DNA of 5,233 nt, taken from contig CACZOS010000283.1 in assembly GCA_902782815.1 (NCBI GenBank), positions 1-5,233 on the forward strand. The letters run 5' to 3'. The translations under genes were made by a program, and so were the position numbers. Each line of letters begins with the position of its first letter. Positions within the stretch are counted from its first letter, which is position 1. This DNA is from an uncultured Lachnospiraceae bacterium (GTDB lineage Bacteria > Bacillota > Clostridia > Lachnospirales > Lachnospiraceae). The notes beneath the pieces are model-generated. The model did not search any database. It saw nothing but the letters and a program-made list of their open reading frames with translations, and was not told the origin of the DNA. This document shows positions 1-5,095 of this stretch, piece after piece.

Positions 1-374
1 ATATTGTTGTCCAGCCTGCCGCCGTAGTATCCACAGACTGCCCCCAATAACCCGCCTATAAGCAATGCAAATGTCGTAGCAGCAAGGCCAACAGTCAGCG
101 AAGCTCTCGCCCCGTAGACAATCCGGCAAAGCATATCCCTTCCCATCTCATCTGTTCCAAGCCAATGCTCTGAGGATGGTTTCTGAAGACGTGCAGGAAC
201 ATTTATCTGGCATGCATCTTTCTGGTAATCCCAGAAGAAATCAGCAGTACAGGCGGCAAGAACAATAATTGCCAGCACAATCAGAGCCGCCATTGCAATT
301 TTATTCTTACGAAAGCGTCTCCAGATTTGCCGTGCCTGGCTCTCTTTCTTTTTTCTTATTCTTTCTCTTGCCAT
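1..374 (-). CDS. ABC transporter permease, DppC/OppC type (N-terminal part, runs off left edge)
   Basis: Second transmembrane subunit of a peptide/nickel-family (PepT) ABC importer in the cytoplasmic membrane. The visible 124 residues have the standard OppC/DppC N-terminus: a very basic cytoplasmic head (residues 1-25, many Arg/Lys), a first membrane helix at about 26-44, an extracytoplasmic stretch, then the family hallmark HWLGTDEMGRDMLCRIVYG (70-88) followed by ARASLTVG and a second hydrophobic segment (about 94-115) ending GYYGGRLDN. The remainder, including the EAA loop that contacts the ATPase, lies outside the window. The ATG at 374 is chosen because GAAGGGA sits 7 nt upstream; the next in-frame Met (residue 28) is inside the first membrane helix. 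The start lies 68 nt inside the end of the upstream permease gene, an unusually long overlap. The substrate cannot be told from the sequence. Confidence 0.93.
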   Translation of the reverse strand, partial: MARERIRKKKESQARQIWRRFRKNKIAMAALIVLAIIVLAACTADFFWDYQKDACQINVPARLQKPSSEHWLGTDEMGRDMLCRIVYGARASLTVGLAATTFALLIGGLLGAVCGYYGGRLDNN

Positions 375-1311
375 TATTGTTTCCCTTCAAGTACTGTGCT
401 TTTATTCTCGGGTCGATAAGACCATAGAGGATGTCAACCAGAAGATTAATGATACTTACCATGACCGATACAAATACCATGCATCCAATAACTGTTGGGG
501 TATCATGCAGCTTGATGCTGTCTATCATCAGACGGCCAACGCCGGGAATAGCGAAAACAGTTTCAATCGCGACTGAACCGCCCACAAGCAGGCTGAAATC
601 CAGACCGGCGACAGTAATAGACGGAAGAACCGCATTTCTTAACGCATGCTTATAAGTAGCACTGAAGTGGCTTACGCCCTTTGCTCTTGCTGTCCGGATA
701 TAATCTGAACTCAATACTTCCAGCATAGAGGACCTTTGGGTTCTGACGATACTGGCCAGCATATTGAATCCCTGTGTAATTGTCGGAAGAATAAAGCTTT
801 TTACGGTTCCATCAAAGGCAGAAGGAAGAATTCCCCAGTTTAAAGCAAACAGCAGAATCAGCATTGTCCCAACCCAGAAAGTGGGTGCCGAAACACCGAT
901 CATGGCGAACACACTGATAGCATAGTCCACAATACTGTTATGCCTGACTGCCGCAATGACGCCGAGCGGCACGGAGATGACCAGGGCAACAATCATAGCG
1001 CCAAGGCTGAGCTCTACTGTGTACGGAATAGCCGCAAAAAGACGCTCTGAGACCGGATTCCCCGTATACCAGGATATACCGAAGTCACCGCGGCACAGAT
1101 TCAGAAGATAGCGCCCGAACTGAACAAAAAACGGATCGGTAATGCCAAGCTTTTCTCTGGTTTCCAGGATCAGTTCCGGCGTCGCATCGGAGCCAAGCAG
1201 AAGAGCTACCGGATCACCAGGCGTAAGATACATGATAAGATACACGATAAAGATAACTGCTATCGTGACAGGAATCATGTATAGAATTCTCTTTAGCGAG
1301 TATTTTAACAT
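307..1311 (-). CDS. ABC transporter permease, DppB/OppB/GsiC type
   Basis: First membrane subunit (334 aa) of a peptide/nickel-type ABC importer. Family marks in order: N-terminal membrane helix (about 9-29) ending in YLTPGDPV; the FGRYLLNLCRGDFGISW segment (65-81) and NPVSERL; further helices at about 99-121 and 131-157; the EAA loop for the ATPase at 203-231 (DYIRTARAKGVS followed by HALRNAVLP); ETVFAIPGVGRL (250-261); a last helix (about 274-298) and terminal DPRI (300-303). An upstream Met would add 20 residues, but that extension is encoded by the intergenic hairpin. The ATG at 1311 follows AAGGTGG and begins MLKYSLKRIL, the normal family start. The C-terminal 24 or so residues (311-334) form a highly charged tail mostly encoded in the overlap with the next permease. 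Co-transcribed with the binding protein gene upstream. Confidence 0.96.
   Translation of the reverse strand: MLKYSLKRILYMIPVTIAVIFIVYLIMYLTPGDPVALLLGSDATPELILETREKLGITDPFFVQFGRYLLNLCRGDFGISWYTGNPVSERLFAAIPYTVELSLGAMIVALVISVPLGVIAAVRHNSIVDYAISVFAMIGVSAPTFWVGTMLILLFALNWGILPSAFDGTVKSFILPTITQGFNMLASIVRTQRSSMLEVLSSDYIRTARAKGVSHFSATYKHALRNAVLPSITVAGLDFSLLVGGSVAIETVFAIPGVGRLMIDSIKLHDTPTVIGCMVFVSVMVSIINLLVDILYGLIDPRIKAQYLKGNNNGKRKNKKKEREPGTANLETLS
382..388 (-). promoter_or_regulatory. Ribosome binding site of the DppC-type permease
   Basis: GAAGGGA lies 7 nt before the ATG at 374, inside the coding sequence of the upstream permease. It supports starting the second permease here despite the long overlap with the preceding gene. 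Confidence 0.7.
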
Positions 1312-1315
1312 CTTT

Positions 1316-1322
1316 CCACCTT
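1316..1322 (-). promoter_or_regulatory. Ribosome binding site that fixes the DppB-type permease start
   Basis: AAGGTGG ends 4 nt before the ATG at 1311. It decides against the longer in-frame start at 1371, which would place the terminator-like hairpin inside the coding region. Confidence 0.75.
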
Positions 1323-1323
1323 C

Positions 1324-1362
1324 AAAAAAGTTCCCCGGGTTCATCATCCGACAAACCCGGGG
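1324..1362 (-). terminator. Intergenic hairpin with T-tract between binding protein and permease genes
   Basis: On the minus strand CCCCGGGTT (1362-1354) pairs perfectly with AACCCGGGG (1341-1333): a 9-bp stem, seven pairs of it G-C, with a 12-nt loop. Three bases later comes a run of six T (1329-1324). This has the form of an intrinsic terminator, but the downstream permease belongs to the same functional unit, so partial termination or 3'-end stabilisation of the binding protein message is more likely. Such an arrangement is known to give more binding protein than permease in ABC import operons. The spacing of the T-run from the stem is slightly loose. Confidence 0.75.
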
Positions 1363-1375
1363 TGTTCGCAATCAA

Positions 1376-2902
1376 TTACTGCTCGTAACGGATTGTATTG
1401 TACCAGTAAGTCGTTTCAACGTTAATGTTGACGCCCTGGACACCAGTGCGGGCAAGCGCATACAGATTGCTGTTGAACATGCCGATCCATGGACAATCGT
1501 CGCAGAGAATAGTATTGATCTGATGATAGATCTCAGAGCGCTCCGCCTCGTCCAGAGTGGCTTTCGCCTTTTCCATCAGTTCATCAACTTCAGCACTGGT
1601 GTAATGAGCATAGTTCTTTGCACCAATACCGGAAGCCTGGAACTGGCGGCCTACAAACAGCTCAGGATCATTATAGAAAGCAGTATAGTCAAAGGCCATG
1701 TCATACTGATTGTTTGCCATCGCTTCAGTAAGGATGGTGTTATCAATACGGGTATAGGTCATATTGATGCCAACCATGGACAGATAGGCCTGTACAACCT
1801 GGGCAATACGTTCCTCCGCATCAGTCTTGACGCAGGCTTTGATTTCCTGTCCGGCATAACCGGATGCAGCTACCAGTTCAGTAGCCTTTTCCATGTCATA
1901 GGTATATGGATCGTCTGTTGCGCCATAAACCGTGGGCGCCCATACGTTGGACCATTCCTTACCATATCCGTTATAGCCGACTTCAAGGCAGTCAGCACGG
2001 TTAATCGCCCATGCAACAGCCTGGCGGAGCTGTTTGTTAGTGAAAGGACCTGACTCACAGTTCAAAGCAATATAGTAGATCGTAGAAGACTCATGCTCAA
2101 GAACCTGAACATTGGAATCTGCAAGACAGTCATCCATCGCAGCGGTATCGAAGTTGACGTTAACATCCGCTTCACCGGTCTGCACCATGATGGTCCGGGT
2201 TGTGGCTTCAGGGATGATGCGGAAGATCAGCCTGTCATTCTGTGCAGCATCGTCAGGATCAAAATAATTCTCATTTTTCACAAGAACACAGGAGTTACCG
2301 ATATCACGGCTCTCAAGGATGTAACGGCCGGTAGCGCCATTTTTGATAACGTCATCCCATGAGCAGGTTTCAGCTTCCGCCTTCTCAATCCAGACCTGAG
2401 AAAGAATTGTGCAGGCAGAGTTGGAAAGCGCGGTCAGCAGGGAACCATACACAGTGGAAGTGGTAATGCGAAGAGTCTCTTCATCAACTTTCTCGAATTT
2501 CTCAACCGGCCCAAGCAGAGTTTTACCGGAAGAAGACTTCTCTTTAGCGCGCTGCAGGCTGTAGATCACATCATCAACTGTAAGTTCCGTACCGTCATGG
2601 AATTTCACACCCTGAGCAATTTTGAATTCCCAGGTATAGTCATCAATCTGTGTGTAAGAGGTTGCCAGAACCGGAACAGGATTGAAATAGTCATCTGTCT
2701 CATAAAGGCGGGAGACCATATTCTTGAGGACATTCTTGTTATTGGTGTCAGTAGATGCTGTCGGGTCAAAGCCGATGACGTCAGAGGACTGAACAATGGT
2801 AATCGTTCCATCCCAGGCTTCGTCAGCGAATGCTGTCGTCATTAAAGAAAGCATCATCATGCAAACAAGGATGCCGGCAAGCAGTTTCTTCCATGTGTTC
2901 AT
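1376..2902 (-). CDS. ABC transporter substrate-binding protein, family 5 (peptide/dipeptide type)
   Basis: Extracellular ligand-binding subunit (508 aa) of the importer formed with the two permeases downstream. Residues 1-26 are a signal peptide: basic MNTWKK, a hydrophobic core, and a type I cleavage site AFA before DEA. The mature part has the SBP_bac_5 pattern: GTITIVQSSDVIGFDPT (32-48), NPVPVLATSYTQIDDYTWEF (74-93), QGVKFHDGTELTVDDVIYSL (97-116), and later AVAWAINRADCLEVGYNGYG. The length is typical of DppA/OppA proteins. The start at 2902 follows AAAGGAGA with 8-nt spacing. The gene begins 32 nt after the LicC-like gene ends, so the two are very probably co-transcribed. There is no canonical lipobox: the only signal-peptide Cys (residue 14) is preceded by ILV, so lipid anchoring, usual in Gram-positives, is not evident. 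The family binds peptides but also nickel, sugars and other solutes; the ligand here is unknown and could relate to choline-type metabolism. Confidence 0.96.
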   Translation of the reverse strand: MNTWKKLLAGILVCMMMLSLMTTAFADEAWDGTITIVQSSDVIGFDPTASTDTNNKNVLKNMVSRLYETDDYFNPVPVLATSYTQIDDYTWEFKIAQGVKFHDGTELTVDDVIYSLQRAKEKSSSGKTLLGPVEKFEKVDEETLRITTSTVYGSLLTALSNSACTILSQVWIEKAEAETCSWDDVIKNGATGRYILESRDIGNSCVLVKNENYFDPDDAAQNDRLIFRIIPEATTRTIMVQTGEADVNVNFDTAAMDDCLADSNVQVLEHESSTIYYIALNCESGPFTNKQLRQAVAWAINRADCLEVGYNGYGKEWSNVWAPTVYGATDDPYTYDMEKATELVAASGYAGQEIKACVKTDAEERIAQVVQAYLSMVGINMTYTRIDNTILTEAMANNQYDMAFDYTAFYNDPELFVGRQFQASGIGAKNYAHYTSAEVDELMEKAKATLDEAERSEIYHQINTILCDDCPWIGMFNSNLYALARTGVQGVNINVETTYWYNTIRYEQ

Positions 2903-2934
2903 CGTAAAAATCTCCTTTCAGATTGGGGACGCAC

Positions 2935-3822
2935 TTAGTGTGCTTTATAAATCTCATCAAACTCCTGCAGCTCAGCGAATGAGTCGATCTCAATCACATC
3001 AGAAGCATTGCAGGGCATGATGTTGATTTTGTATTTATCGCGATAAACCCGGAACGGGACATAAGACATCGGCAGTTTATGACCTTCCGGGCTTTCGTAG
3101 GCTTTCTGAATATCATGAGCCAGCTCTCTTCCATCCCTGCCGTCCCAATAGGACATACCGATCAGCTTAAAACAGTTCTCTCCTGCCCCCACAACACCAA
3201 TCTCTGTGATTATTCCAGTCTTATCTGTTTTCAAAAACCAGTCATCTGTCTGCTCGACTTTTGTACCCATAAAGTCTGAAGTATAGTGATAGCGATGAAC
3301 TACCTTCGGATTGGCAACAACCAGGTCAGACTCCATCACATAAGCATGATCCAGAAGATCCCTGGCATAATAGAAAGAAGAAATGGTGCCTGTTCCATCG
3401 TAATCAGGATTCTCAATCAGTTTAATCTCCGGGTACTTCTTCTGCAGCAATTCAAACTGCTCTCCGAGGTAACCACGGACGATGTATATTTCCTCAATAC
3501 CTGCCGCTAACACTGCGTCAATCAGCGTCTCAATAATCCGCTTTCCATGTACACGAACCATCGGTTTCGGTGTATTAATCGTTATCGGGACCATCCGGGA
3601 ACCAAATCCGGCAGCAAGAAAAACTACTCGTTTCACTTTATAGGGCTCCAGGGCGGTAAAACCAGCCTCTGTGATTCCTTCTGCATTCAACCATCCGTTT
3701 TTTATAATTCTATCTTTCGCCGCATCCAGTTCTTCCTTTGAAAAACCAAACACTTCCCTGCGAAGCGACAAATCCTGTTTTTCTGCGATAGAACTTAATA
3801 CTTCGAATTCAAGTCTCTCCAT
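2935..3822 (-). CDS. licC: LicC-like phosphocholine cytidylyltransferase with N-terminal winged-helix-like domain
   Basis: 295 aa, cytoplasmic. Residues 64-295 are a nucleotidyltransferase of the LicC family, expected to join CTP and phosphocholine into CDP-choline for surface-polymer decoration. Seen: nucleotide loop LAAGFGSRM (69-77), TPKPMV (84-89, Lys86), GKRIIETLIDAVLAAGIEEI (93-112), metal-binding-type Asp166 in MESDL, DDWFL (193-197), GMSYWDG (222-228) and VIEIDS (276-281). These follow the order in pneumococcal LicC (recalled, not aligned). The active-site residues look intact. Residues 1-62 are extra compared with LicC: helices LEFEVLSSIAEK and SKEELDAAKDRIIKNGWL, then GITEAGFTALEPY, which reads like a MarR-type winged helix with a beta wing. 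The start at 3822 follows AGAGAGG with 6-nt spacing. First gene of the minus-strand operon, transcribed from the consensus promoter at 3882-3910. A related phospho-alcohol (phosphoethanolamine, 2-aminoethylphosphonate) is a possible alternative substrate. Confidence 0.88.
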   Translation of the reverse strand: MERLEFEVLSSIAEKQDLSLRREVFGFSKEELDAAKDRIIKNGWLNAEGITEAGFTALEPYKVKRVVFLAAGFGSRMVPITINTPKPMVRVHGKRIIETLIDAVLAAGIEEIYIVRGYLGEQFELLQKKYPEIKLIENPDYDGTGTISSFYYARDLLDHAYVMESDLVVANPKVVHRYHYTSDFMGTKVEQTDDWFLKTDKTGIITEIGVVGAGENCFKLIGMSYWDGRDGRELAHDIQKAYESPEGHKLPMSYVPFRVYRDKYKINIMPCNASDVIEIDSFAELQEFDEIYKAH

Positions 3823-3826
3823 CTGC

Positions 3827-3857
3827 TGCCTCTCTATTCTCTCTACACTCTCTGTAG
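3827..3857 (-). repeat. Leader with 9-nt purine repeats and small hairpin before the LicC-like gene
   Basis: In the predicted 5' leader, AGAGAG occurs three times with an exact 9-nt period (plus-strand CTCTCT at 3830, 3839 and 3848). The copy nearest the gene forms the ribosome binding site AGAGAGG. The farthest copy lies mostly in the loop of a 5-bp hairpin, CTACA/TGTAG (3857-3853 with 3847-3843). Whether the extra Shine-Dalgarno-like copies matter is unknown. Confidence 0.5.
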
Positions 3858-3881
3858 TAGCACGCTTAAGGTGGCTTATGT

Positions 3882-3910
3882 ATTATATCTTTCTGATTAC
3901 TATTCGTCAA
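3882..3910 (-). promoter_or_regulatory. Sigma-A promoter of the licC-transporter operon
   Basis: On the minus strand the -35 box is TTGACG (3910-3905) and the -10 box is TATAAT (3887-3882), separated by exactly 17 nt. Transcription should start near 3875, giving a leader of about 50 nt. The -35 box is embedded in one of the TGTTGA repeats of the intergenic region. Confidence 0.85.
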
Positions 3911-3982
3911 CACGGTTTTTATAGCTCAACAATCAGTGCCAAATATGTTGAAACTGCGGAAACAATTCAACATGGTTGTTGA
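3907..3982. promoter_or_regulatory. Operator array of five TGTTGA/TCAACA half-sites
   Basis: The hexamer TCAACA or its complement TGTTGA occurs at 3907, 3926, 3946, 3967 and 3977 (plus-strand orientations: TCAACA, TCAACA, TGTTGA, TCAACA, TGTTGA). Steps are 19, 20, 21 and 10 bp, close to whole helical turns, so the sites would lie on roughly one face of the DNA. The outermost two overlap the -35 boxes of the two divergent promoters, which explains part of their sequence; the inner three are not needed by either promoter. Sites 3945-3952 and 3966-3973 extend to a perfect 8-bp inverted repeat ATGTTGAA/TTCAACAT. Probable binding region for the HTH protein encoded next door (inference). Confidence 0.65.
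3967..3982. promoter_or_regulatory. Compact dyad over the -35 box of the HTH-IspD promoter
   Basis: TCAACA-TGGT-TGTTGA is a perfect 6-bp inverted repeat with a 4-bp spacer (half-site centres 10 bp apart), the geometry expected for a dimeric XRE/Cro-CI type regulator. It covers four bases of the TTGACA box at 3979-3984, so occupancy should block polymerase: candidate autorepression site. Confidence 0.6.
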
Positions 3983-4007
3983 CATCAATATCCCTGTAAT
4001 CTATACT
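3979..4007 (+). promoter_or_regulatory. Sigma-A promoter of the HTH-IspD gene
   Basis: TTGACA (3979-3984), 17-nt spacer, TATACT (4002-4007): near-perfect consensus. Transcription should start near 4014, giving a leader of about 30 nt. The ATG at 4009 lies upstream of this predicted start and so cannot be the translation start of this transcript. Confidence 0.85.
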
Positions 4008-4029
4008 TATGAAACAATTCATTTTTTTC

Positions 4030-4037
4030 GTGGAGGT
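4030..4037 (+). promoter_or_regulatory. Ribosome binding site that fixes the HTH-IspD start
   Basis: GTGGAGGT lies 7 nt upstream of the ATG at 4045. It selects this start over the in-frame ATG at 4009, which overlaps the promoter region and has no comparable site. Confidence 0.85.
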
Positions 4038-4044
4038 ACTCCCC

Positions 4045-5016
4045 ATGTCTCTTGGTGCAAATATTCGCCGACGCAGACTTGCATTAAATCTGAGCCAGCA
4101 GGATCTGGCGAATGCCTTAGGCTATAAAACCCGTTCCTCTATTGCCAAACTCGAAAAAGACAGTGCCGGTCTTAGCCCGGACAAGCTTCTGTCCCTGGCA
4201 AATACGCTTCATACTACTGTAGATTATCTCGTGACAGGAACAGCACCGGAAAGTGTAACCCGCCATGGAACAGTCGTCACTGATTCCACACTTGGCGAAT
4301 TCCCGGTCTCGCAAAAAGATAAGCAAAAATGTGTTGCGATTATTCTGGCCGGCGGAAAAAACCGGGTAAACAAATACAGTATCCCGCTTCAGTTTGTCTC
4401 CGTAAAAAACAAGCCGGTTATTTTATACACAATGGAGGCCTTCCAGCGTCATCCTCTTGTGGATGAAATCAATGTTGTATGTCTGGAAGGCTGGGAAGAT
4501 TTCCTGCCTGCCTATGCGGAAACATATGGCATATCAAAATTAAAAGATATTATTCCGGCCGGCGACACTGGTATAAAGTCTGTCCGGAACGCCGTAGAAT
4601 GGCTTTCTCCAAGGCTCAGCCCTTACGACATCCTGATCATCCAGGAAGCCACCAGGCCCTTTGTAGATCCGGAGACTATCTCTAATGCCATTCGCTGCTG
4701 TAAACAGTATGGCAGTGCCATTTCCTTTGAACGGATGGATAGCCTGACCCCCTTTCTGCTGGGTGAAGAAGGAGAAGGTCTGACCCATCTTCCTGCTTCC
4801 AGACTGATCAATGTTCAGTCTCCGGAATTGTATTTAGCAGGAACACTGCGTCAGGCCTTCTTTGATGCTGCGTCTGTCTGTCATCCGATGGATGAGACGA
4901 TTTGTTCTGTGTTTCTCCACCATATGGGGAAAGAATTGAAGTTTTGTGAGGGCAACCATAATAATCTAAGAATCGTATATGAAGACGATCTTAAACTCAT
5001 GGAGGCATTAATTTAA
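4045..5016 (+). CDS. XRE-family HTH fused to a degenerate IspD/TarI-like cytidylyltransferase domain
   Basis: 323 aa, probably a cytoplasmic DNA-binding regulator. Residues 4-65 form a Cro/CI-type HTH: GANIRRRRLALNLSQQDLANALG, then SSIAKLEKD, LSPDKLLSLANTLHTTVDYLVTG. A linker (about 66-94) leads to an IspD/TarI-like domain (95-323): VAIILAGGKNR (97-107), IPLQFVSVKNKPVILYTMEAF (113-133, in two parts IPLQFVSV and KNKPVILYTMEAF), AGDTGIKSVRNAVEWL (172-187), QEATRPFV (200-207), QSPELY (258-263), NNLRIVYEDDLKLMEAL (306-322). Compared with recalled IspD/TarI sequences, the PKQ lysine is Leu115, the HDAxRP His-Asp is Gln200-Glu201, the NIK lysine is Arg309, and the glycine loop is one residue shorter; Arg107 and Arg204 are kept. 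Catalysis is therefore doubtful and a ligand-sensing role is inferred. It is divergent from the LicC-like operon and converges on the choline-kinase-like gene. Start chosen by the ribosome binding site and promoter position. Confidence 0.9.
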   Translation: MSLGANIRRRRLALNLSQQDLANALGYKTRSSIAKLEKDSAGLSPDKLLSLANTLHTTVDYLVTGTAPESVTRHGTVVTDSTLGEFPVSQKDKQKCVAIILAGGKNRVNKYSIPLQFVSVKNKPVILYTMEAFQRHPLVDEINVVCLEGWEDFLPAYAETYGISKLKDIIPAGDTGIKSVRNAVEWLSPRLSPYDILIIQEATRPFVDPETISNAIRCCKQYGSAISFERMDSLTPFLLGEEGEGLTHLPASRLINVQSPELYLAGTLRQAFFDAASVCHPMDETICSVFLHHMGKELKFCEGNHNNLRIVYEDDLKLMEALI

Positions 5017-5095
5017 TTAAATTTATGGAAAAACGAAGAAATCAGAATTTCGGAAATCGTTAACAAGTGATATCAAAAAACCCTTATCAGAATCG
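5017..5095. other. Short AT-rich convergent intergenic gap without a recognisable terminator
   Basis: 79 nt between two converging genes. It contains a 14-bp A/T-only palindrome centred on the HTH-IspD stop codon (5010-5023), an 8-bp direct repeat ATCAGAAT (5041-5048 and 5086-5093), and a run of six A (5075-5080). No GC-rich stem followed by a T-run is visible on either strand. Confidence 0.5.

Larger units (their letters stand above)
3959..4021 (+). repeat. Perfect 11-bp direct repeat flanking the HTH-IspD promoter
   Basis: GAAACAATTCA occurs at 3959-3969 and 4011-4021, 52 bp apart, which is about five helical turns. One copy lies upstream of the -35 box and the other at the predicted transcription start. 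The downstream copy is part of an inverted repeat ATGAA-ACAA-TTCAT (4009-4022). Function unknown; possible regulator contact points. Confidence 0.55.

Noticed and set aside
1312..1371. Longer start for the DppB-type permease
   Set aside because: The extra 20 residues would be encoded by the intergenic hairpin and are not part of the family; the ATG at 1311 has AAGGTGG and the normal N-terminus.
1142..2053. A 303-codon open frame on the plus strand
   Set aside because: It lies antisense to the permease and binding protein genes, whose frames carry unmistakable family motifs. Its own translation has no domain pattern and no ribosome binding site.
4009..4044. In-frame upstream ATG giving a 12-residue longer HTH-IspD protein
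   Set aside because: It lies two bases after the -10 box and before the predicted transcription start, without a ribosome binding site. The ATG at 4045 has GGAGG at good spacing.
3823..4044. Riboswitch or small RNA in the divergent intergenic region
   Set aside because: Both predicted leaders are only about 30 and 50 nt, too short for known riboswitch folds. The repeats are better explained as DNA operators.
5025..5063. Possible 12-residue peptide beginning at ATG 5025
   Set aside because: The nearest GGAGG is about 18 nt away and lies inside the preceding gene; there is no other coding evidence.
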